Source of the DNA: Clostridium puniceum
Lineage (GTDB): Bacteria > Bacillota > Clostridia > Clostridiales > Clostridiaceae
Length of the DNA stretch: 40,674 nucleotides
Direction: 5' to 3'
Assembly: GCF_002006345.1 (NCBI RefSeq)
Contig: NZ_LZZM01000198.1
Location: 1 to 40,674 of the forward strand
Part shown: piece by piece, positions 26,920-34,864 of the stretch
Layout: each line of letters opens with the position of its first letter
Position numbering within the stretch: the first letter of the stretch is position 1
Program-made: the position numbers and the translations under genes
The notes under the pieces: generated by a model
The model's input: the letters and a program-made list of their open reading frames with translations, nothing else
The model's database searches: none
What the model was told of the DNA's origin: nothing

Positions 26920-27657
26920 ATGAGTAAAAATATAATTGAAATGAAGGATATTAAAAAAAGCTTTTATATAGGAACTCCAAATCAGTTAAACATTTTAAAG
27001 GGAATTGATATTACTGTAAAAGAAGGCGAATTTGTATCTATTATAGGAACATCTGGTTCTGGGAAAAGTACATTAATGAATATTATAGGCGCACTTGATA
27101 GAGCAACATCTGGAGAATATATATTAGATAAGACTAATATTAATGACATATCAGATGATGGGTTATCAGAAGTAAGAAATAAACAAATAGGATTTGTATT
27201 TCAAACATATAATTTAATACCAAGAAGTTCTGCATTAAAAAATGTTGAGTTACCAATGCTTTACTATGGGATGAATAAAAAAGAGAGAAGAGAACGTGCA
27301 GAAGAACTCTTGGATCTTGTTGGAATGAAAGACAGAATGTCTCATCAGCCTAACGAATTATCAGGAGGACAAAAGCAAAGAGTAGCAATTGCGCGTGCCC
27401 TTGTAAATGACCCTAGTATAATACTTGCAGATGAACCAACAGGAGCTCTTGATTCTGCAACTGGAAGAATGGTCATGGATTTATTCCATAAAATTCATGA
27501 AGAAGAAGGTAAAACTATAGTGCTTATAACTCATAATAATGAACTTGCAGATGAAACCCAAAGAATCATAACTTTAAGAGATGGAAATATAATATCAGTA
27601 AAAGATAATGAAAAATATTATAGAAGATCCCGAGAAGAGGAAAAAGTATGTTTATAA
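26920..27657 (+). CDS. ABC transporter ATP-binding protein, MacB/LolD type
   Basis: Carries Walker [10 protein letters not shown], a Q-loop ([11 protein letters not shown]), the signature [15 protein letters not shown], Walker [13 protein letters not shown], and the switch histidine in LITHNN. I use ATG 26920, 7 bases after GGAGG; a GTG at 26911 overlaps that site. The stop overlaps the permease gene by 10 bases. ATPases of this group power mechanotransmission transporters that move peptides, lipids or drugs outside the membrane. It probably serves both permeases, because the second permease has no ATPase gene of its own. Confidence 0.95.
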   Translation: MSKNIIEMKDIKKSFYIGTPNQLNILKGIDITVKEGEFVSIIGTSGSGKSTLMNIIGALDRATSGEYILDKTNINDISDDGLSEVRNKQIGFVFQTYNLIPRSSALKNVELPMLYYGMNKKERRERAEELLDLVGMKDRMSHQPNELSGGQKQRVAIARALVNDPSIILADEPTGALDSATGRMVMDLFHKIHEEEGKTIVLITHNNELADETQRIITLRDGNIISVKDNEKYYRRSREEEKVCL

Positions 27658-29117
27658 AAGAAAATATAATGCTTGCAATAGCAGGCCTTAAATCTAATAA
27701 AATGCGTTCATTACTTACGATGCTTGGTATAATAATAGGTATAGCATCTGTAATAGGTGTTGTTTCTGTGGGAAATGCAATGACATCATCTGTAACAAGT
27801 TCAATGTCTTCAATGGGAGCTACTAATATTACAGTTAACGTTCAAGAAAAAAGCACAGCCAATAAAGCAATTGCATTAGCTAAAAAGCTTGCCATTGATG
27901 CAAGTTCAGCTGCTTCTATGGAAAAAAGTGATGGCAAAGAAACTGCGAAAAGTAATGATGCTGTCGCAGGTGGACCAGGTGGAGGTGCCCCGGGGGGTGC
28001 GCCAGGTGGTGGAGGCGCTCCGGGTGTTGGACCAGGTGGAGGTGCTCCAGGTGGGGGCGGCGGAATGCAAGGTGGCAGAATGGGAGGCAACTCAGGCAGC
28101 TCTACTAGTGATACAGATCTTATGACTATGGAACAGATAAACACATTACAACAAAATTATAGTGATAAAATAAGTGCTATAAGTATATCTGAAAATGGCA
28201 ATTCAGGTAAAGTTAAGAATGAGACAACATATGCTAATATAAGTACAGTAGGTACAAATATTGGATATCAAGAAATTAAAAACCTTACAATACAAAAAGG
28301 AAGATATCTTGTACAAAATGATATTGATGGAGCTAAAAATGTAGCAGTCGTTTCAGACAAATTAGTAACAAAAATATTTGGAAATGATGTTGATCCTATA
28401 AATAAACAGATAAAAGTCTATACCTCAAGTGCTATTTATTCGTACACTATAGTTGGAGTATATACTTACAAATCTCAAGGTGGAAATAGAACAACATCAG
28501 ATGAAAATTTATCTACAGATATATATATTCCAATAACTGTAGAAAAGAAATCTGCAACTAATAAAAATTATCAAACATTTACAATAAAATCTAAGGAAAA
28601 CGTTGATGTTTCGACCTTTACAACAGAGTTATCAACTTATTTATCTAATCTTTATTCAAAAAATATTAAGTTTGAAGCTTCTGCAAGTAATATGGAAAGT
28701 ATGCTTGAATCAATGACATCAATGATGAGTACAGTTTCACTTGCCATATCTGGAATAGCAGGTATATCACTTTTAGTTGGTGGAATTGGAGTAATGAATA
28801 TAATGCTTGTATCTGTTACAGAGAGAACAAGAGAAATAGGAACAAGAAAGGCGCTTGGTGCTAAGGGAAGTCATATAAAAATGCAATTTATAATTGAATC
28901 AATTATAATATGTTCAATTGGCGGTCTTATGGGAATAGCACTTGGTTTAGGCCTTGGTGGTGTAGGAGCAAAATTAATGGGATTCACAAATTCAGTATCA
29001 CCATTGGTAATTATAATAAGCTTCTCTTTCTCAATGTTCATTGGTATTTTCTTTGGATATTATCCAGCAAAGAAAGCAGCAGAACTTGATCCAATTGAAG
29101 CACTTAGATATGAGTAA
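27648..29117 (+). CDS. MacB-like ABC permease with a Gly/Pro-rich hinge
   Basis: One N-terminal membrane helix (about 21-42), an extracytoplasmic domain, then three helices (about 362-390, 415-440, 455-478) and the coupling motif TERTREIGTRKALGAKGSHI, the standard MacB layout. The unusual feature is a glycine/proline-rich stretch at residues 108-148 (GAPGGAPGGGGAPG pattern) inserted in the first part of the external domain. Its DNA is far richer in G+C than everything around it. The second permease has a Ser/Thr/Asn-rich stretch at the same place. The ATG overlaps the ATPase gene. Substrate unknown. Confidence 0.93.
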   Translation: MFIKENIMLAIAGLKSNKMRSLLTMLGIIIGIASVIGVVSVGNAMTSSVTSSMSSMGATNITVNVQEKSTANKAIALAKKLAIDASSAASMEKSDGKETAKSNDAVAGGPGGGAPGGAPGGGGAPGVGPGGGAPGGGGGMQGGRMGGNSGSSTSDTDLMTMEQINTLQQNYSDKISAISISENGNSGKVKNETTYANISTVGTNIGYQEIKNLTIQKGRYLVQNDIDGAKNVAVVSDKLVTKIFGNDVDPINKQIKVYTSSAIYSYTIVGVYTYKSQGGNRTTSDENLSTDIYIPITVEKKSATNKNYQTFTIKSKENVDVSTFTTELSTYLSNLYSKNIKFEASASNMESMLESMTSMMSTVSLAISGIAGISLLVGGIGVMNIMLVSVTERTREIGTRKALGAKGSHIKMQFIIESIIICSIGGLMGIALGLGLGGVGAKLMGFTNSVSPLVIIISFSFSMFIGIFFGYYPAKKAAELDPIEALRYE

Positions 29118-29141
29118 AATAATTTGCAAATATATTAAAAC

Positions 29142-29181
29142 AAGAGTAATAGCAAAAAATTTCTATTACTCTTATTTTTTT
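29142..29181 (+). terminator. Terminator after the first permease
   Basis: AAGAGTAATAG (29142-29152) and CTATTACTCTT (29163-29173) form an 11-bp stem, followed by A and seven T. It separates the second permease from the operon. Confidence 0.9.
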
Positions 29182-29244
29182 GTTCAGAATGTGAATGTAT
29201 GTGCTATTCTTAATGCTTGTAAAGAAATAATCTATTATAGTATA

Positions 29245-29266
29245 GTTTATATATTGTTTATATTTG
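29245..29266 (+). promoter_or_regulatory. Two 11-bp repeats before the second permease
   Basis: GTTTATATATT (29245-29255) and GTTTATATTTG (29256-29266) are tandem and nearly identical to the last two units at 24166-24187. One base later comes a candidate -35 (TTTACA 29268-29273) with TTTAAT 18 bases on. The same placement at both units suggests control by the same regulator. About 200 bases of untranslated leader would follow, in which I see no ORF. Confidence 0.6.
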
Positions 29267-29509
29267 ATTTACAAAAAATTTATAAAATTGCTTTAATCTT
29301 AATTTGGAACTTAAAATTTTAATTGTTATATGTATATATATTCCTAAAAAAATAATTTTCATTGAAATTAGTTGTTAGGGATAATTTTGTTTATGAATAA
29401 AAATTATGACATATATTAAAAAATTATTAGGTAGTAAAGAAAAAAATATATAAGTTTTATTTTGTACAAAATATAAAATTGTTTTAGAAGAGTAAAGATG
29501 GTGAAAGAA

Positions 29510-30985
29510 ATGTTTATAAAAGAGAATATAATACTTGCAATGGCAGGCCTTAAATCCAATAAAATGCGTTCATTACTTACAATGCTTGGAATAATAATAG
29601 GTATAGCATCTGTAATTGGTGTTGTTTCAGTGGGAAATGCAATGACAGAGTCTGTAACAAGTTCAATGTCCTCAATGGGAGCGACTAATATTACAGTTAA
29701 CGTTCAAGAAAAAAGTGCAACAAATACGAAAAGTACTGCTACACAAAGTAACGCAAGTGGAAAAAATTCAACGAATAGTTACCAAAGTGGTAGTAACGGA
29801 GCGCAAAGTAACGCAAGTACAAAAAATTCAACTAGCGGTTCACCAAATGCAAATAAAGGTACACAAACAGGTAGTAGTGGATCTTCTGCTAGTGTGGGAG
29901 GTGTATTAGGTAGTGGTGTCAGACCACAAGGAAGCAGTAATGCTGGAAGACAAGGTAAAGCAAGTAGTACTACAAAAGATACAGACCTTATGACTATGGA
30001 ACAGGTAAATACATTACAAGAGAATTTTAGTGACAAAATAAGTGCAGTAAGTATAAACGAAAGCGGTGCTTCAGGCAAAGTTAAAAATGAGACAACATAT
30101 GCTAATATAAATACAATAGGTACAAATGTTGGATATAGAGATGTTAAAAATATACAAATGAAAGAAGGACGATATCTTGCTCAAAATGATATCGATGGAG
30201 TTAAAAATGTTGCCGTAGTTTCTGATAAATTGGTAACAAAAATCTTTGGTTCTAATATAGACCCTATAGATCAGCAGATAAAAGTTTACACATCAAATGC
30301 TATTTTTACATATACTGTAGTTGGAGTATATACGTATAAAGCTTCAGGTGGAAATAGAACAACATCAGATGAAAATTTATCTACAGATTTATATATTCCA
30401 ATAACTGTTGCAAAGAAAGCAGCAACTAACAAAAATTACCAAACATTTACAATAAAACCTAAAGACAGTGTGGATGTTTCAACATTTACAACTGAACTAT
30501 CAACTTATTTATCTAATCTTTATGTGAAAAATCCCAAATTTGAAGCTTCAGCAAGCAATATGGAAAGCATGCTTGAATCAAGGACAACAATGATGAATAC
30601 AGTTGCAATGGCTATATCTGGAATAGCAGGTATATCACTTTTAGTTGGTGGAATTGGAGTAATGAATATAATGCTTGTATCTGTTACAGAAAGAACAAGA
30701 GAAATAGGAACAAGAAAAGCACTTGGTGCTAAGAGTAGTCATATAAAAATGCAATTTATAGTTGAATCTATTATAATATGTTCAATAGGTGGCATTCTGG
30801 GAATAATTCTTGGTTTAGGACTAGGTACTATTGGTTCAAAAGCCATGGGGTTTGTAAATACAGTATCACCATTAGTAATTATAATAAGTTTTACATTTTC
30901 AATGTTCATTGGGGTTTTCTTTGGATATTATCCAGCAAAGAAAGCAGCGGAACTTGACCCTATTGAGGCTCTTAGATACGAATAA
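29510..30985 (+). CDS. Second MacB-like ABC permease, Ser/Thr/Asn-rich hinge
   Basis: A close copy of the permease at 27648-29117: the first 69 residues differ at only three positions and the C-terminal half is nearly the same (TERTREIGTRKALGAKSSHI). The hinge at about residues 70-148 is entirely different, rich in Ser, Thr, Asn, Gln and Gly. I chose ATG 29510 because it matches the start of the first copy and has GGTG 6 bases upstream; an in-frame ATG at 29498 adds four residues. It has its own operator-like repeats and no ATPase gene, so it probably borrows the ATPase at 26920. It may form a heterodimer with, or an alternative to, the first permease. Confidence 0.92.
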   Translation: MFIKENIILAMAGLKSNKMRSLLTMLGIIIGIASVIGVVSVGNAMTESVTSSMSSMGATNITVNVQEKSATNTKSTATQSNASGKNSTNSYQSGSNGAQSNASTKNSTSGSPNANKGTQTGSSGSSASVGGVLGSGVRPQGSSNAGRQGKASSTTKDTDLMTMEQVNTLQENFSDKISAVSINESGASGKVKNETTYANINTIGTNVGYRDVKNIQMKEGRYLAQNDIDGVKNVAVVSDKLVTKIFGSNIDPIDQQIKVYTSNAIFTYTVVGVYTYKASGGNRTTSDENLSTDLYIPITVAKKAATNKNYQTFTIKPKDSVDVSTFTTELSTYLSNLYVKNPKFEASASNMESMLESRTTMMNTVAMAISGIAGISLLVGGIGVMNIMLVSVTERTREIGTRKALGAKSSHIKMQFIVESIIICSIGGILGIILGLGLGTIGSKAMGFVNTVSPLVIIISFTFSMFIGVFFGYYPAKKAAELDPIEALRYE

Positions 30986-31018
30986 AAATTTATTATGAAT
31001 TAAATAACTCAGAGTGGA

Positions 31019-31062
31019 AGTGGCAGTATAAATTTAAAATTTAGAATGTCACTTTTGTTTTT
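31019..31062 (+). terminator. Probable terminator after the second permease
   Basis: AGTGGCA (31019-31025) pairs with TGTCACT (31047-31053) with one G-U pair, followed by a T-rich run. The loop is long and A+T-rich. Confidence 0.55.
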
Positions 31063-31282
31063 TATTATAATAGAATCCAACTTATTGCAAATAAATATAT
31101 TATTTTTTAGAAAATTATCTTATTTACAATATTAAGAAAATATTAAGGATATATTAATTGTAACAAGAAAAAATGTACAGTAAAATTATAAACTGTAAGG
31201 AAGAAATACTGAATATTTTAATGTGAATTTTAATTGAATTATTAAAAACTATTTATATTATGAGAAGTGGGGAGATTTTACG

Positions 31283-31789
31283 ATGAATGATAAAAATTAC
31301 TTTTGGGGATTTTTTTTAATAATGACTGGAGTGTTGTTATTTATATCAAAATTGTTTCATATACAACTTTTTAGTATGGGAAGATTATGGCCGATATTTA
31401 TTTTAATACTTGGATTATGTTTTGAACTTGCATATTTTTCTACAAGGAGAGCACCAGGGCTATTAGTTCCAGGAGGAATTTTAACAATCATAGGATTACT
31501 ACATTTTTTTGAAACAATTACTAATTGGCATTTTGCAGGATACACATGGCCTATATATCCATTTGCAGTTGCAGTAGGATTATTTCAGCTATATATTTTT
31601 GGTGGTAGAAAAAGAGGCTTGCTTATACCTATAGGAATTTTAACTTTAGTGTCAGTTACATCCCTTACCTCTATGATTTTTGGAAGTATATTTAGATTTA
31701 TTAATACGTCACTTGTTATTCCAGCAGTTTTAGTTTTAATTGGAGTATACCTAATAGCTGGAAAAGAACAAAAAAATATACACCATTAA
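31283..31789 (+). CDS. Multi-pass membrane protein, LiaF/DUF5668-like
   Basis: A 168-residue protein made almost wholly of membrane segments (about 7-24, 36-53, 62-77, 86-106, 112-130, 142-160). The repeated pattern WGFFLIMTGVLLFISKL and LWPIFILILGLCFEL is typical of the LiaI/LiaF-type transmembrane region (DUF5668). There is no C-terminal LiaF sensor domain. Such proteins often go with envelope-stress systems, which would suit a place beside a two-component export set, but no shared promoter repeat is seen here. The ATG follows GTGGGGAG. The stop codon lies in the first unit of a tandem repeat. Confidence 0.75.
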   Translation: MNDKNYFWGFFLIMTGVLLFISKLFHIQLFSMGRLWPIFILILGLCFELAYFSTRRAPGLLVPGGILTIIGLLHFFETITNWHFAGYTWPIYPFAVAVGLFQLYIFGGRKRGLLIPIGILTLVSVTSLTSMIFGSIFRFINTSLVIPAVLVLIGVYLIAGKEQKNIHH

Positions 31790-31935
31790 AAAAAGCGCTA
31801 AGCGCAAATAAGATCTTTACACCATTAAAAAAAGCGCTAAGCGCAAATTAAGACCTTTTCACAATTAAAAAAAGCGCTGAGAGCAACCAACAACAATTCA
31901 CGACTAAAAAAGCACTTACCTATGAAAGAGCGCGA
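31780..31935. repeat. Decaying tandem repeat of about 40 bp, four units
   Basis: Units begin at about 31780, 31819, 31859 and 31898. The first two share ACACCATTAAAAAAAGCGCT and continue AAGCGCAAAT; the third and fourth have drifted. Each of the first two has a mini-palindrome GCGCTAAGCGC. The first unit supplies the stop codon of the upstream gene. Not a CRISPR: the units touch each other and have no unique spacers. Confidence 0.8.
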
Positions 31936-31948
31936 AATAGAATATTTT

Positions 31949-31999
31949 ATATGCCTTAGAATGATTTAAACAAATCATTCTAAGGCATATTTTATATTT
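31949..31999. terminator. Strong 19-bp hairpin terminator
   Basis: ATATGCCTTAGAATGATTT (31949-31967) pairs perfectly with its partner at 31972-31990 around a 4-base loop. T-rich DNA follows on the plus side. It lies between converging genes. Confidence 0.85.
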
Positions 32000-32033
32000 T
32001 AGGATTATATGAAAACTTCATATAATCCTAAAA
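31997..32033. terminator. Second hairpin, overlapping the end of the minus-strand gene
   Basis: A perfect 17-bp stem (31997-32013 with 32017-32033) and a 3-base loop. The last codons and stop of the YtaF-like gene lie inside it, and A/T runs flank it, so it can end minus-strand transcription. Confidence 0.8.
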
Positions 32034-32628
32034 TTATTAATATAGAACCAGAAATTAAATTTAAAAATCTATAAAAAAATCTTATAATATTGGCATTGAA
32101 ATTAAGATATCCTAAATAAAGTGTAAGTAAAGTAAAAACAAAATTAAAAAATATGCTCAAATTAATATTTATACCTGTAATACCTGCTGAAAAATAGATA
32201 AAAAAATTGTTTAGTATAAAAGCTATAGAAAACTCAAAACATTTTGTTAAAGATATGCTATTTGTTCTGTCAAGGTTTATAGCATAAGGATATTCTGTGA
32301 AATTTTTATATTTAAATGAAGTTTCCGAATAATATGAGGTATCATATCCAGCTTGTTTATTTTCTAGTCTAATATATTCAACTATATAATAAACACCAAT
32401 AAAGCTTAAGCAAATAGCACCAAATATGTTTCCGATTTTAGGGTTAAATAAATTTAAAAGTAATTTGCCAGCATACATAAAAAAAAGAGTACCAATGGAT
32501 GTTAATATTGAAAATAATATAATTATATTTTTACTGAAATGTATTTTTACATTTCCATAAAATAAGGGAATTCTTAAGGTATTTAAATTTAATACAATGC
32601 ATAATAGAAATGCTGATAGAAAAAACAT
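32005..32628 (-). CDS. YtaF-like sporulation membrane protein
   Basis: A 207-residue multi-pass membrane protein with about six helices. The halves are joined by a polar loop, and the second half begins NLDRTNSISLTKCFEFSIAF, matching the D(x)D-x-S-G-x-I-S motif at that place in YtaF, a relative of MntP-type manganese exporters made in sporulation. The first half is less typical and lacks the usual acidic residues in its membrane helices, so transport activity is doubtful. The ATG has TAGGAGTTTT in front. It converges with the DUF5668-like gene and two large hairpins separate them. Confidence 0.65.
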   Translation of the reverse strand: MFFLSAFLLCIVLNLNTLRIPLFYGNVKIHFSKNIIILFSILTSIGTLFFMYAGKLLLNLFNPKIGNIFGAICLSFIGVYYIVEYIRLENKQAGYDTSYYSETSFKYKNFTEYPYAINLDRTNSISLTKCFEFSIAFILNNFFIYFSAGITGININLSIFFNFVFTLLTLYLGYLNFNANIIRFFYRFLNLISGSILIILGLYEVFI

Positions 32629-32751
32629 AAAAAACTCCTAAAAATCATTTTATTACAATATATTCATAGAATATAAAAAGGGGTATGTTTTGATGAATTT
32701 GTAAAATTAACAATGTAATATTATAAAATCGTTTAAAAATAGCCTCAAAAC

Positions 32752-32780
32752 TTTACAAGTAGTTAATATTGTGGTAAAAT
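32752..32780 (+). promoter_or_regulatory. Promoter of the leuA unit
   Basis: TTTACA (32752-32757) and TAAAAT (32775-32780) are 17 bases apart. Transcription would start near 32788, some 170 bases before leuA, leaving room for the small upstream ORF. Confidence 0.6.
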
Positions 32781-32811
32781 ACATATAATGTTCTAAAAAT
32801 TTAAAGAGGTG

Positions 32812-32970
32812 ATGATAGGTGGGGTTAACAAGAAAGTAGACAAAAAAATAATATTTATTATTAAGCTTCGAGGTGTGGTGGAAGGGCTATATCTGGAAAT
32901 AAAAAAACACATAGAAGCAAAAAGAATAATAAATATATATTTTGGAGGGCTAAAAAATGTTAAATTATAA
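32812..32970 (+). CDS. Small upstream ORF overlapping the start of leuA
   Basis: An ATG behind AAAGAGGTG opens a 52-codon frame (MIGGVNKKVDKKIIFIIKLR ... INIYFGGLKNVKL) that ends 14 bases inside leuA. The peptide is very basic and has no run of leucine codons, so it does not look like a leucine attenuator peptide. Its ribosome binding site is better than chance, and the overlap with leuA (whose own site, TTGGAGGG, lies within this frame) would allow coupling. I know no family for it; translation is unproven. Confidence 0.35.
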   Translation: MIGGVNKKVDKKIIFIIKLRGVVEGLYLEIKKHIEAKRIINIYFGGLKNVKL

Positions 32971-34627
32971 AAAATACAAAAGATTTGAAACAATAAAATT
33001 GAAGGACAGAACATGGCCAGATAATGAAGTGACTAAATCGCCAATTTGGTGTAGCGTTGATTTAAGAGATGGAAATCAAGCTCTTATAAATCCAATGACA
33101 GTGGATGAAAAAGTAGAATTTTTCAAGTTACTTGTTAAGCTTGGATTTAAGGAAATTGAAGTAGGATTTCCTTCAGCATCACAAATTGAATATGACTTTT
33201 TAAGAAAGCTAGTAGATGAAAATCATATTCCAGATGATGTTAGGGTGCAAGTTTTGACGCAAGCTAGACCACACCTAATTAAAAGAACCTTTGAAGCATT
33301 GAAAGATGTGAAACAGGCAATCGTTCATATATATAATTCAACTTCAGTACTTCAAAGAGATGTTGTATTTAATATGAGTAAAGATGAAATTAAAGAAATT
33401 GCAGTTAAAGGAACTAAATTAGTTAAAGAATATGCAAAAGGTTTTGAAGGTGAAGTATTTTTAGAATATTCGCCAGAAAGTTTTACAGGAACAGAAGTTG
33501 AATATGCATTAGAAATCTGTGATGCAGTATTAGATACATGGGGAGCAAGTAAAGAAAATAAGGTTATAGTTAACCTTCCATCAACAGTACAAATGGATAC
33601 GCCGAATATTTATGCTGATCAAATCGAATGGATGTGTAGAAACTTTAAAGATAGAGAGAGAGTAATTGTAAGTGTACATCCTCATAACGATAGAGGAACT
33701 GGAGTTGCGGATGCAGAGCTTGCAATGCTGGCAGGAGCAGATAGAGTAGAAGGAACTTTATTTGGTAATGGAGAAAGAACAGGAAATGTAGATATTTTAA
33801 ATATTGCTTACAACATGTTTTCACATGGTGTTAATCCTGAATTAGATATTGAAAATGTTAATGAAATTATTGAAGTATATGAAAGATGTGTTAAGATACC
33901 AGTACATGTAAGGCATCCATATGCAGGAAATCTTGTATTTACAGCATTCTCAGGTTCACATCAAGATGCTATAAATAAGGGAATGAAAAAATATCAAGAA
34001 AGACATGATAATATCTGGCAGGTTCCATATTTACCTATAGATCCAAGTGATTTAGGCAGAGAATATGAAGCTTTGGTTAGAATTAACAGTCAATCAGGCA
34101 AAGGTGGAATTGCTTTTGTTATGGATCATTGTTATGGATTTAAAATTCCAAAAACTATGCAAAAAGAATTTGCAGATGTAATTCAAAAACTTTCAGAACA
34201 AAAAGGAGAAGTATCTCCAGCAGAAGTTATGCAAGCTTTTGAAAAAGAATATTTAAGTATAGAAGTTCCATTTAAATTAGTAAAATGTACAATTTCTGAT
34301 ATTTCTGATGATAATGGTGATGAAGATACTAAAGTAAATGTAACAATAGTACATGATGGAAAATCAAAAGAAATTGAAGGTATAGGAAATGGCCCTATAG
34401 ACGCATTTAAAAATTCATTAGCTGGAAGTAGCTTAATAAACATTAAAATCATTGACTATACAGAACATGCATTAAGTACAGGCTCAGAAGCAAAAGCAGC
34501 GGCTTATGTGTATATGGAAAGAAATGATAATGGAAATAAGACTTATGGTGTTGGAGTTGATAGTAATATTACAAAAGCTTCAATTAAATCAATGATTAGT
34601 GCAATTAATCGCCTATATTTTAAATAG
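32957..34627 (+). CDS. leuA: 2-isopropylmalate synthase, long (type 2) form
   Basis: Joins acetyl-CoA and 2-ketoisovalerate, the first step to leucine. The DRE-TIM barrel has the signature VDLRDGNQA at 34-42 and the metal ligands H241 and H243 in VHPHNDRGTG, with LFGNGERTGNVD as the second signature. A linker precedes the C-terminal LeuA dimer/regulatory domain (about 430-556), which binds leucine for feedback inhibition. The 556-residue length and the WPDNEVTKSPIWCSVDLRDG start are those of the long form found in actinobacteria, fungi-like groups and some clostridia. No other leu gene is nearby. A hairpin terminator follows. Confidence 0.95.
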   Translation: MLNYKKYKRFETIKLKDRTWPDNEVTKSPIWCSVDLRDGNQALINPMTVDEKVEFFKLLVKLGFKEIEVGFPSASQIEYDFLRKLVDENHIPDDVRVQVLTQARPHLIKRTFEALKDVKQAIVHIYNSTSVLQRDVVFNMSKDEIKEIAVKGTKLVKEYAKGFEGEVFLEYSPESFTGTEVEYALEICDAVLDTWGASKENKVIVNLPSTVQMDTPNIYADQIEWMCRNFKDRERVIVSVHPHNDRGTGVADAELAMLAGADRVEGTLFGNGERTGNVDILNIAYNMFSHGVNPELDIENVNEIIEVYERCVKIPVHVRHPYAGNLVFTAFSGSHQDAINKGMKKYQERHDNIWQVPYLPIDPSDLGREYEALVRINSQSGKGGIAFVMDHCYGFKIPKTMQKEFADVIQKLSEQKGEVSPAEVMQAFEKEYLSIEVPFKLVKCTISDISDDNGDEDTKVNVTIVHDGKSKEIEGIGNGPIDAFKNSLAGSSLINIKIIDYTEHALSTGSEAKAAAYVYMERNDNGNKTYGVGVDSNITKASIKSMISAINRLYFK

Positions 34628-34643
34628 AAAATATGTTATAATG

Positions 34644-34676
34644 TTCCTATATATTTATATATAGGAATATTTTATT
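34644..34676 (+). terminator. Terminator after leuA
   Basis: TTCCTATATA (34644-34653) pairs with TATATAGGAA (34658-34667) around TTTA, followed by TATTTTATT. Confidence 0.75.
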
Positions 34677-34701
34677 ATAAAAATTAGAGGAGGATATTAT
34701 T

Positions 34702-34746
34702 TTGAAAAAAGAAACGCCTGCTATATTTTGTGCAGAGTTTATTTAA
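34702..34746 (+). CDS. 14-residue leader peptide ORF
   Basis: A TTG behind the strong site AGAGGAGGATATTATT encodes MKKETPAIFCAEFI. The stop and the last five codons lie in the 5' arm of an 18-bp stem, so a ribosome translating the leader would keep that stem open. This is the arrangement of translation-dependent leaders. No known family. Confidence 0.45.
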   Translation: MKKETPAIFCAEFI

Positions 34747-34852
34747 AGCTTAGGCTTTTTAACTTATGTATAAGGTATGATATATATGATAATTAGTCTA
34801 ATATATTTTAAATAAGTTCTGCACCCTTAGATTTTAAGAAATTTCTAAGGAG
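34730..34852 (+). promoter_or_regulatory. Structured leader RNA before the CD3324-like gene
   Basis: The arm at 34730-34747 pairs over 18 bases (two G-U pairs) with 34807-34824. Inside its 5' side a small stem AAAGC/GCTTT (34745-34758) followed by T's can form instead, a weak terminator. Downstream, CCTTAGA and TCTAAGG (about 34825-34850) can pair and cover the AAGGAG ribosome binding site of the next gene. Together with the leader ORF this looks like a regulated leader; the ligand or signal is unknown. Confidence 0.5.
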
Positions 34853-34864
34853 TTGGAATTTAAG

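Noticed and set aside
27842..28144. Minus-strand proline-rich ORF of 100 codons in the permease
   Set aside because: It is the reverse reading of the Gly/Pro-rich hinge and has no other support.
29118..29322. 93-codon plus-strand ORF after the first permease
   Set aside because: It begins inside the permease in another frame, crosses the terminator and has no ribosome binding site or recognisable sequence.
31780..31935. Possible CRISPR array
   Set aside because: The repeats touch each other, there are no unique spacers of equal length, and no cas gene is nearby.
32600..32956. Leucine T-box upstream of leuA
   Set aside because: No T-box sequence (AGGGTGGNACCGCG-like) or matching terminator is present, and a small ORF fills most of the leader.
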